This document shows positions 1 through 12,000 of a DNA stretch of 60,000 bases, one piece after another (the first letter of the stretch is position 1; each line of letters opens with the position of its first letter). Origin of the DNA: Bugula neritina (taxonomy: Eukaryota > Bryozoa > Gymnolaemata > Cheilostomatida > Bugulidae). The notes under the pieces were generated by a model. It did not search any database and had not been told where the DNA came from. It saw only the letters and a program-made list of their open reading frames with translations. A program made the translations under genes and the position numbers. The DNA lies in the NCBI GenBank assembly GCA_964035545.1, contig OZ037769.1, positions 2,451,001 through 2,511,000 of the forward strand. The letters run 5' to 3'.

Positions 1-3000
1 GTTCCGATATACTTGAGGCTATTACTGGCCTCGTAAATATATTTAAGGTGAGTTACTCTGTACTGTGACTATGTACTGTGACTATGTACTGTGACTACAC
101 ACTGTGACTATGTACTGTGACTATGTACTGTGACTGTGTACTGTGACTATGTACTGTGGCTATGTACTGTGGCTATGTGCTGTGACTATGTACTGTGATT
201 ATATGCTATGTACTGTGACTATATACTATGACTATGTACTGTGATTATGTACTATGACTATGTACTGTGAGTATATACTGTGACTACGTACTGTGACTAT
301 ATACTGTGACTATACACTGTGACTATATACTGTGACTATGTACTGTGACTATATACTGTGACTATGTACTGTGACTATATACTGTGACTATATACTGTGA
401 CTATATACTGTGACTATACACTGTCAATATACTGTGGCTATATACTGTGACTATGTACTGTGACTATGTACTGTGATTATATGCTATGTACTGTGACTAT
501 ATACTATGACTATGTACTGTGATTATGTACTATGACTATGTACTGTGAGTAGATACTGTGACTACGTACTGTGACTATATACTGTGACTATATACTGTCA
601 ATATACTATGGCTATACTATCATTAAACCAGTCCATTATTTCATTATCAAGACCTCCACACGTATCGCATCCACTTGTATGTCAGTCAATGACATCTAAC
701 CTCTGTTATTAGATAAAGCTGTATGAGCCACGAGGCTCTCAAGCTGTTCTGCCTCTAGAAGTCATTGTTGGTCACATAAACCGTCACTACGCGGCCAACC
801 AGCCGTCCGCAATGAACAGTCAGATTCGCAAACTCATCTTCACTCTCTTCCTTGACCTCCGGGCCGACTGGAGCGGCAAGGTCGGCCTAGAAGGTCAAGG
901 TTACAGCTCCTACGTCTACATTGCAGATAGGTGAGTTGCCGAAGTATACAGGAAGGAGTTTCTCCATTTTTAAAGGTCTTTACCACCTAGAAGTTGTTCT
1001 CCCGAGGATGTACTAAATTAGTTATCTGTTTTATTTCTGTGCCAGCATTTTGACAAAGTTTTATGCCCTCCTTAGAGTGAAACTTCTTTTGAGAGTTTAG
1101 CATTTTCTGACATCTAGCTTGTTCTAATTGACCTCTATTAGTTGTATTGACAATGCCTGCTGTAGTTATATCCGTGGAGGTCAAAGTGGTGAAGACGTTT
1201 CGGCTGTAGACTTCAAAGTGCTCAGCTTCTCCAGCATCCTGCGTGCCATCAACATCTGTCTCAGCAAGGTGGGTCTTTCTCTCTCAGCAAGGTGGGTCTT
1301 TCTCTCTCAGCAAGGTGGGTCTTTCTCTCTCAGCAAGGTGGGTCTTTCTCTCTCAGCAAGGTGGGTCTTTCTCTCTCAGCAAGGTGGGTCTCTCTCTCAG
1401 CAAGGTGGGTGTTTCTCTCTCAGCAAGGTGGGTGTTTCTCTCTCAGCAAGGTGGGTCTTTCTCTCTCAGCAAGGTGAGTGTTTCTCTCTCAGCAAGGTGG
1501 GTGTTTTTCTCTCAGCAAGGTGAGTGTTTCTCTCTCAGCAAAGTGGGTGTTTCTCTCTCAGCAAGGTGGGTGTTTCTCTCTCAGCAAGGTGGGTGTTTTT
1601 CTCTCAGCAAGGTGGGTGTTTCTCTCTCAGCAAGGTGAGTGTTTCTCTCTCAGCAAGGTGGGTGTTTCTCTCTCAGCAAGGTGAGTGTTTCTCTCTCAGC
1701 AAGGTGGGTGTTTCTCTCTCAGCAAGGTGGGTGTTTCTCTCTCAGCAAGGTGGGTGTTTTTCTCTCAGCAAGGTGGGTGTTTCTCTCTCAGCAAGGTGAG
1801 TGTTTCTCTCTCAGCAAGGTGAGTGTTTCTCTCTCAGCAAGGTGGGTGTTTCTCTCTCAGCAAGGTGGGTGTTTTTCTCTCAGCAAGGTGGGTGTTTCTC
1901 TCTCAGCAAGGTGGGTGTTTCTCTCTCAGCAAGGTGGGTGTTTCTCTCTCAGCAAGGTGGGTGTTTCTCTCTCAGCAAGGTGGGTGTTTCTCTCTCAGCA
2001 AGGTGGGTGTTTCTCTCTCAGCAAGGTGGGTCTTTCTCTCTCAGCAAGGTGAGTGTTTCTCTCTCAGCAAGGTGGGTGTTTTTCTCTCAGCAAGGTGAGT
2101 GTTTCTCTCTCAGCAAGGTGGGTGTTTCTCTCTCAGCAAGGTGGGTGTTTCTCTCTCAGCAAGGTGGGTGTTTTTCTCTCAGCAAGGTGGGTGTTTCTCT
2201 CTCAGCAAGGTGAGTGTTTCTCTCTCAGCAAGGTGGGTGTTTCTCTCTCAGCAAGGTGAGTGTTTCTCTCTCAGCAAGGTGGGTGTTTCTCTCTCAGCAA
2301 GGTGGGTGTTTCTCTCTCAGCAAGGTGGGTGTTTTTCTCTCAGCAAGGTGAGTGTTTCTCTCTCAGCAAGGTGGGTGTTTCTCTCTCAGCAAGGTGGGTG
2401 TTTTTCTCTCAGCAAGGTGGGTGTTTCTCTCTCAGCAAGGTGAGTGTTTCTCTCTCAGCATGGTGGGTGTTTATTCTGTTAATTAGAACTCAAGGGTGGT
2501 TACAAACACATCTGACTCCAAACTTGTAAAATAATGAGGTTTACAGTAATAAGTACTTTGAGTGATGACACTTTTGTATAACTCTTGTATCGTGTCAAGA
2601 CTTGAGTATTGAACTGTAGGAGACGGATTGGGGCGTGCTCTCTGTTGTCCTCAAAATGATGCCCAAACAGTGGCAGAATAAGAGGCTAGTGTTATCTGCC
2701 GGGGACAGCGCAGTGGATGAAGTTTGTGTGACGTTATGCTCCATGGTATGATCTACTAACTAGTATACTTATGATATTATGTATCATTATTATAGTGTAG
2801 TATTATACTTATGGTGTAATATATCGATATATCGTCTAGTGTTATTATTATGATATATATCAATATATCACCTAGTATTGTTACAACGTTACATGATGTA
2901 TATCGATATATTGTGTAGTAATTGATATGATGTTGTTTGTGCCGTAACATGAAGTTGAAAGAAAAGGAGGGCCGAAACATGTACAACACTCCAACCACTC

Positions 3001-6000
3001 ATAGATTCAACAAATCAGATTTCGACGAGCAGATATTCCCGCTACTGACGTGCATGAGTGCCTATCATTCCTCCCTCCGCACATCAAAGGTATTCTCATA
3101 TCATGACATCACTTCCTGGTCTCTATTTTGTTTCATCATCATTTTAACCTGAGTAATACACATGTCAGCGTTACATTTATCCTCAGTATATGTGTAACTT
3201 TATATTACAAGAACTTTAGCTAGTAGTTTTAATACTTTATTATTTTAACTGTAAGACATCTGACAATATCATAGGTTGTCCAGGAGAGCCCTGCTTCTAT
3301 AAACTGTGACAGTGGTATTTATATGTATGTCGATATATGATGCAACTACTCTTGGTTAGTTGATTTACTAACATAAGGAAAGGCAGCATAAAATTGTAAT
3401 TAATGATGACTCAAAAGTTAAAGAGTAAATATAAGCATGTTTCCTTACTAGCACTAACAATATGCTCTTGCAGGGAGACCTCATCAAGTGTCTAGAGTTT
3501 GGACTGCTCACTAAGTCGGGCTGCATCTGCGTACACGCTCTGCGCGTCTGCTGCATGGAGGTGGAGTCAGTCATGATGAAAATGATTTCCGGGATACTCA
3601 CTACTCTGTCTCGTATTCGAGCCAATAAGAACATGGCTCTTCCTCTCCTCATGTTTCTCTCTTGTATGTACATTTACTCTGTATGTCTACTCTGTATATC
3701 TACTCTGTATATCTACTCTGTATATCTACTCTGTATATCTACTCTGTATATCTACTCTGTATGTATATCTACTCTATATGTATATCTACTCTATATGTAT
3801 ATCTACTGTGTATATCTACTCTGTATGTCTACTCTGTATATCTACTATGTATATCTACTCTGTATATCTACTCTGTATATCTACTCTGTATATCTACTCT
3901 GTATGTATATCTACTCTGTATGTATATCTACTCTGTTTGTCTACTCTGTATGTATATCTACTCTGTATGTATATCCACTCTGTATATCTACTCTGTATGT
4001 ATATCTACTCTGTATATCTACTCTGTATATCTACTCTGTATGTCTACTCTGTATTTCTACTCTGTATGTATATCTACTCTGTATGTATATCTACTCTGTA
4101 TGTATATCTACTCTGTATGTATATCCACTCTGTATGTATATCTACTCTGTATGTATATCCACTCTGTATGTATATCTACTCTGTATGTATATAATTCCAC
4201 AGGTTTAGTACGTTTGCCAAAGCTTTATCGCAACTTCAACGCTGACCAGTACAGGTTTATATTTGGAATTGCCCTTCCCTACACCGACCCGTCTCAGTTC
4301 CAACACTTTGCGGTGTACCTCGCGTATCACGTGATAGTCATGTGGTTTGTCAAGTGTAGACTGAGGTACAGGAAGCAGTTTGTTCAGCTCATCATCAAGG
4401 TAGGTGTACCCCCCTCTCTCAGCTCCTAACATTGCCTGTAGAACTTAGTCTTACCCTCAAGTTTGTTCAAAGGAGTTGTTATAAATACGCTGACGGAACG
4501 TCTAATTATTTTTTTATCTCTGTTATTAAAGTTGCTAAAATGGTTTGTGATGTTGTATTCTATCTAATTCCACTCATAAATACATGTGTGAACCCTGACA
4601 AGATGTTTATTTTAATCTCGTTAATTAAAGTTTTTAAAATGTTTTGTGACAAAGTATTCTATCTAACGTTAATGACTCATTGTCATGTGATGTTCCTCCA
4701 TGTTGAGAGAACTCAGTCATGTGACTTCCTGTATTCTAGAGTCTGCAGACGCACACAAAAAACATCAGAGAGAGTCAGATCTCCGCCCACGCTGATCAGT
4801 GCTCGGAGAACGAGAAAGTCGCCATGTTCCACCAGGAGCTGCAGGAAACGTGTGTAGACATCCTGTCCCGTTACACCTTCTCCAACTGCGCCTCCGTTCC
4901 CAAGAGGTTTGTCCGACTAGACTGGTTCCTTTCTCTAAACTATATATCCTATTTTCAACTGTCCTTTGCCAAGTCGTGTGACTGGAACATCCGGGTGTTT
5001 GTAGAACTCCCGTGACAAAGTTCCTGTTGGAAGGGGGGCGGAGCCAGTCGTGGTTTGTCGGCAACAAGTTGGTGACAATCACTACCAGCGGGGGAGGGGC
5101 TAAGGTGACCAAGACTGGGCTCTGTGAGCGATGCACGTCGTCTGTACGGGGCATTTCTGTTACCCCCGCACAAACTCCAACCGAAGGCGTGAGTTTTAAG
5201 GATATGATATAGGGCTAAATTGCATTCTCCGTAGCAATTCGAGGGTTTATTCAGCTTCTCGTTGTAGCCTGTTTAGTTAGCATTGCTATAAACACCCTGT
5301 TTATAATGATGTTGTTATTCGTAGCTGATGAGAGAGTCTTGCATTTCTATAGTAGAATGATTGAGAAAGCTTATTTTGTGGATGACATACTTAGTGTATA
5401 TTTCTAGGACTATGATGTACTTAATGTATATTTCTAGGACTATGATGTACTTAGTGTATATTTCTAGGGCTATGATGTACTTAGTGTATATTTCTAGGAC
5501 TATGATGTACTTAGTGTATATTTCTAGGACTATGATGTACATAGTGTATATTTTTAGGGTTATGATGTATTCAGGGTATATTTATAGGGCTGACGCACTC
5601 AGTGTATATTTCTGGGGCTATGATGCACTCAGTGTATATTTCTAGGGCTATGATGTACTTAGTGTATATTTCTAGGACTATGATGTACTTAGTGTATATT
5701 TCTAGGACTATGATGTACATAGTGTATATTTATAGGGTTATGATGTATTCAGGGTATATTTATAGGGCTGACGCACTCAGTGTATATTTCTAGGGCTATG
5801 ATGCACTCAGTGTATATTTCTAGAGCTATGACGCACCCAGTGTATATTTCCAGGGCTATGACGCTCTCAGTGTATATTTCCAGGGCTATGACGCACTCAG
5901 TAGAAAAAGGCACAAATCAGCGTACGTCAGACCATCCAGTGACCCGGTTACTATTCCCCAGATATTCCCTCAAGACGATATTATGATACACAACAAACAG

Positions 6001-9000
6001 GATGTGACATCACAAGATAGTGTGCCTCATGCGGGGGCTGGTGACACTCCAGCTATGGCTGATGATCTGCTTAACGGTACGCATTGGTTGAATATATCTA
6101 AATGTGGGTTCAGTGTTGGAGTTGTTTCCCCAGCTATGCCTCTGGTTTCCAATTGATCTCTAGTATTTGAGTGTAATACAGCTAGAGTACTAAGAGAGGA
6201 TGATTTTTTGGGATATAAATCTAGCAAAAGTTGTGCCACCTGATAGTTTGTAACATTTGGTGTGAGATGTGGATATTAAATCTGGCCAGAAAGGGGTATT
6301 TTCTTATATAAGCAAAGTTGGATGACCAAAATTTAACTCCATGCAGAGCATTTTGTCTGTCTGTGTGTTAGTATTAAGACCTAATCCTACTATAATTAGG
6401 ATTATGTTTGTTTCAATGCATGTGAATTCCCAAAGTGGTGTTAACAGCAGCAGCCCGGCAGAGGTCAGGAGGTCAATTCCAGCTGGGAGAATGCAACTGT
6501 TGGTGTAATGGGTGGGCAGAGATTTACCTGCACAGACCTTCAGGTGATACTTCCTGGATACTCAGGATTCAGAATAAGCAGCTGTTCAACTACGAGGACT
6601 TTCCTTTCTCTGATATCAGGTATGTATAGCTAGCACCTGTCTCACCTGTCAGGTATGTCTGGCTAGCACCTGTCTCACCTGTCAGGTATGTCTGGCTAGC
6701 ACCTGTCTCACCTGTCAGGTATGTTTGGCTAGCACCTGTCTCACCTGTCAGGTATGTTTGGCTAGCACCTGTCTCACCTGTCAGGTATGTACAGCTAGCA
6801 CCTGTCTCACCTGTCAGGTATGTATAGCTAGCACCTGTCAGGTAACATATCTACCTCACACAGGTTGCACTATCTACATATTAGCTGAAGAGATTCACAT
6901 AAGTAGGCAGTACTTCCTGTTTGAATTACCATAATGCAATGCGCTAACAGAAGTTGTTTGCCCGCAGCTCCCTGTTCATGGCGTCACCCCATAAGTCACC
7001 GTTTCCCTCCAGCGTTGGTTTCTCGGCTCCTCCCCCCAAGATGGTGGAGAGCAAGTCGATGGAGGAGAGTGACTTCTACGAGGAGCAGAAGGAGAAACAC
7101 TTTAATGACCTCATTTCCAGCAGCACTGCCAAACGTAGACTTAGTCTCTTACACTATTCAGGTGAGGAGACGGGTGGTCATTCCGCTACTCATACTGTTG
7201 TGTACTGTGGTTAGAATTCAAATGAAATTCGTTTGGCGGAAAACATAAATTATTACAATAAGGAAAATAATATAACAGTTTATCTATCAGGGAATTGAGC
7301 TATACGTTACATGTTGGAATATGTAGCACTTATTAGCTTTGTTTCTTAACATTTAGAAGAAGGCATTGAGGAGACGTCTATAAAGCCAACACCACTGCTC
7401 CACCGTACCTACTCTTCTCCAACCAAGAGCTCAACTAACCCTGAAGTAACTCTCTCTCCTACCCACACCACTCCTACCCACACCACTTCCACCCCCTCTA
7501 TTGATGGTAGTACTACCCCAACCGCAGGCAACACTAGCCACGTAAATGGCGCTGGCTCCACTCCTGTACGGTCACAGCGCAATTTCTCCCCACTCACTGT
7601 TTCTCCTCACTCCTCTTTCTCCTCTCCCCAGCATATTGGCAGCAGAGGCAGCGCTTTCACGACTCGTCAGAAGAATATGGGCAGCGAGGATGACAACAAT
7701 ACAGGTGGGCACAACTTCTACTCTCCAGTTCTATCACAAAGACTCTGATTCGAATCAAATGTGTGCCTCTGTTGTCTATAGTGTGTGTGCTTCCTGCAAG
7801 TCATCTGATAGGTTAGGTTTGTTATTTTCTGGTTACACTATCTATTCCTGTTTCTATTACGCAGCAGACAGAAATAGCGTTAGTTTTACTCAAAACGTCA
7901 AGTTCTCTGATACTATTCACAAACATCTCATAGATGAGAGTGATAGTCCAGAGGACTCTCCCGCAGGTAATTATCTTGCTACTGCTGTTATATGAACACA
8001 TTTACCTGCACTCCGTAAGCTCTATTTACCAGGCTAATATTTCTGCTTGTTGCTGCATGCTCTCTCATCCTTTATGATTTATGAATAAAAGTCTGTCCAC
8101 ATTGGAACTGGAGAACAGGGATTATTTTTAGAATAGGTGTTTTTTAGCTGAACAACGTATGTGTTTAACGAAAATAGGGAGGCATAAATTATGTTTAAAA
8201 GGATCATAAATAAATTTTTTCGTGGAAATACATTATTTTCAATGTTATTAAAGAATATGCTTTATAACCACCAATTATCTAACTTTTTTAATGCTCAAAT
8301 GTGCTCTGTTTAGAACGTTGCCAGTATTTGAAAGCTTTTGTGGCCAGAAACGTTTATATGTTCACACCAATGTCAGAATGTTGGGCAGACATTTTGTATT
8401 TTCTAGCGTTGCCTTGGGAACCCTTTACAAGGCTATCCAGTCAATGAGTCATGCACATTGTCGAGCTCGGCAAATAGATTTTTTATAGTTTGAAGTTGTT
8501 TACTCTTTCTAAATCTAGCGAAGCGTCATCCAAGTTCACCTGATGCATTCTTTTGTGGAGCACCTACCTTCTGTGTCAACTGGCTATTTTTACTCTGAGT
8601 AGATTCAATAAGTCTTGAATACTTTTTATCTGTTTTCATGTTTAGTTTTAGTAAAACGGTTTCTCTAAGTAAATTTTGGCAAAATTACAGTTTAAGCATT
8701 TTTCAAATATTTCAAAGCTGCGAAATATTGAAAATAATTTATTCGGGCCAACTGCTAACTAACTTTGTATAGTGAAACAGAATCAACTAAACTTTGTCTC
8801 GCTTTACAGCTGTGTACGGGATTACCTCACCACTGTATAACCCAACTTCTAACACGCTAGCTTAGTTAATCTACTTACATTATCAGTGTAGCTACACTAG
8901 TATCGTGTGATACATACTGTTGGTGTTTACACGCTCTTCCCTACACCCTGTCCTCCTGTACAACTTTTATGTTGTAGTTTATGTGACCACAACTCTTGCC

Positions 9001-12000
9001 ACTAGTTGCCCTATGTGCCATCAATAATAAGCTAGCAAACTCTAAAGAAGAGTATTTATGTACTAAAGCCTACATATACATTCTCCAGTAACACATACAT
9101 TATATATAATCTAGTAACACAAGGGAGCAGCCGTGGTCTAGGGGTTAGAGCACTGGTTTAGTAAACACGAAGTCATGGGTTCGAACCCCAGTAAATGCAG
9201 TTGGTGATGTTAAAAAGAGCATCCAGTCATAATTGCTCCTGTGCCTCATATAAATAAGTCCTCAGCCAGCTTCAACAATAGCCATTTCCTTCAGGGGTTC
9301 TCACAAGTCACGGGGGGGGGGGGGAGGTATAAACTTGCCTGAGTTTTTCAACACAGTAATGGCTGCCATTTCCTCATCTAAATAAGTCCTTAGCCTGCTT
9401 TAAAAAAACCTTTCCACTGGGGGTTCTCATAAGTCACGGATATAGTGGCTATAAACTTGCCTGAGTTTTTTCAACACAGTAACGACTGCCATGTGTTCAC
9501 AGAGATGGTGCCATTTCTCAAGCCCCGCAGTCAGACCTTCTCTTACTCAACTAAATCTTCTCTGCCAGACGTCAGAGTTAATACTCCGGCTGCCAAAGAC
9601 ACCAGAGCTGGAATTCTACCCAACTTTGTCTTCTTACAGCTCTACCACATGGGAATACTACATGTAAATAGTGTTCCCATACCTATACCAGAAGGTAATG
9701 AGGTGAGTGAATTGGGAGTCGTCTTCTTACAGCTCCACCATATGAGAATACTGCTCTCCCACATCTTTTGATTCCAAATACACAGTCTCTGTGGTGTTTA
9801 TGGAACCTGGATTATTTTTACTTGTGATATAAACTATGATGCAACTTGTTTTGTTTTGTTTGTAGGAATTTAATCGAGGGCTCAAGAATCTAGAACGAAT
9901 AGCTCCATACGAGACTCACAAGGTAGCCGTAATGTTATTTCTTCATTATATTAACCCGTATTAACTCATTATTACATATTAATTTTGTAAAGGATATCTT
10001 TACATTACCATCATTGAATAATTATATCCACTCCACCCTAACTCTGTAGAGTACATATAAATATCACTCTTTTCTCCATGTTATAAGACTATCTAGTATT
10101 TAGATAGTTCATCTATTGCACATGATACGCTGTTCTCGATTTTATTTTGCATCTAAACTGTCGATTAAATGCACAGGTGGGAATAGTGTATGTAGGGAAG
10201 GGACAAGCTGCGAATGAAGCCGCCATTTTGTCCAACACTTACGGGTCTCAGCGATACTCTCAGTTTCTGAAGAAGCTCGGCACACTAATCTCTCTGGACA
10301 AGTGTGACCCTCGCGACATGTACGTCGGTGGTTTGGACCACGAGCAGGGCGCAGACGGCAAATACACTTACATCTGGCACGATGAGGTCGTACAGAGTAA
10401 GTATATGGTATAATATGAGCTCATGTATACTAAGTATATAATATGCTGATGTAAGTGTATGAAGTCATACAGGGTAAGTATAATATTAAGAGGGTAAGTA
10501 TATGTAATGAAGTAAGTACATCTGGCAGAACAAGTTAATGCATATGGAGTTTCATGGTTTCACTGAATTGTAGTGGTCTTCCATATTGCGACGATGATGC
10601 CTAGCAAAGAGTCTGACGCACGCTGTACCAACAAAAAGCTGCACATTGGCAATAACTACGTCACCATCGTGTACAACGAGAGCGGGGAACCCTACAGTCT
10701 GGGCACTATTAAGGTGGGGACGGGTCATGTGATGCTTGTACTTCGTGCCGTAATGAATATACAGTGATTGAAGGCAATATTTTACGTTTTGCAACAAACT
10801 TTTGTTGAGGTCCCAGAACTGGTAGAATGAGTTAGTTTAGTTGAGGAAATGTTTTATTTTATGTTCTTTTTGTCTGAGCATGCCCAGTGCTCATAACTTA
10901 AAAGTTTTGCTAGGAAAAATGTATTAATATGCCTCTATGCTGTATTTCATCTCATGCAGTACACGTTTGAAGCATGTACAGAACTTCCATATATTTGACA
11001 GGGAAAGTTCAACTACGTGAACATTATAATAGAGCCACTTGACCAAGTGTCTAATGCTGTAACCATTCAATGCAAAGATGGTGAGTGCTCATACATCAGT
11101 CACTTGTGGGATGCTATTATGGTGTCCCGATAATGTTTCTTACCTGCCCAGTACCACAGGCTAATATGACCTAGTTAGAATGTAGGATACTCAAATTAAT
11201 GTTGTGTTGTTCACTGCATGTTACTTCATGGTTTACTTTATATACTGTACACACTGCCAGCTGTCAACTCATATGTTCACCAATAGACAGTTGGAACATC
11301 ATCTCCTGGCCAATAGGAATACTATTCGGCATTTCCCTCCATCTTGGCAATAAAAACTGGTTATTAGTCAAATTTCCCAACATAGTTGGGTCAAATATAC
11401 TAACATAATTTGTAAGAATACTGTTTGTGCTGAATAACATCTAAACAAATCAAATAAGTACTAGATGGTAGTCTGTAAAACAGTCTGTACTTACGTGCTC
11501 TGCATGTTTGATAATGTGTATGAGTACTCACTATTGTGTCAACAGATGTCAAGCAGATACTGGAACATGTGTCCACTACGAAAGTGATAAGTGATGAGAA
11601 TATAACAGATTTGGTCAAACAGATTGCTCTACATAGCTCTGTGAGTTGCTTCCCCTTGTATTATATATTCATTATGTAACTTTGTGAGTTATGTCCTCCT
11701 GTAATGTGGTCTAATTATACGACTCAGAGTTATGTTCCCTTATGCTATATATTTATTACACCACTAAAGGAGTTATGTTCACATGTGATGTGTAATTATG
11801 CAATTCAGTGAGTTATCTCCCAGTGTTCTATTTAAGATGGCGTCTCTGATATGTGAAAGATTGAAACACAACGTGTTCTACGCGTCCAACTGGCTGGAGA
11901 GATTGAGACAGATCAGGAGGATGAAGGACAAGGTACCAGTAAATCGAAAACTCAATGAGAAACTTTCACAGAAGTCTGGTGAGAAGTCAGCTAAAGAGAG

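Larger units (their letters stand above)
9503..11640 (+). other. TSC2: Rap/Rheb-GAP domain of tuberin (exons 9503-11640)
   Basis: The domain is spread over six exons and is the best conserved part of the gene. It runs from [10 protein letters not shown] through [15 protein letters not shown], the [16 protein letters not shown] block and [10 protein letters not shown] to [15 protein letters not shown] and [15 protein letters not shown]. In human tuberin the catalytic asparagine thumb lies in the HLGNDFV motif (Asn1643, from memory); here the equivalent is Asn in HIGNNYV, codon AAT at 10651-10653. The second family Asn, in VYNES, is also kept. I infer an active Rheb-GAP. Exon 10177-10396 must end at CAGA before GTAAGT so that the joined codon reads Met ([12 protein letters not shown]). 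Confidence 0.9.

Noticed and set aside
60-612. CRISPR-like array
   Set aside because: It has short direct repeats without unique spacers, in an intron of an animal gene; it is a minisatellite.
1128-2529. Many overlapping open frames of LSQQGG / SLSKVG type
   Set aside because: They are translations of a 23-bp repeat in three frames, inside an intron with good splice sites on both sides.
3462-4429. 248-255 codon Tyr/Leu/Cys-rich open frames
   Set aside because: They join two real exons through an intronic minisatellite; the exon ends and phases show the array is spliced out.
9122-9194. Functional tRNA-Thr gene
   Set aside because: A and B boxes are good but the acceptor stem does not pair well, and the sequence continues as a SINE body inside an intron.
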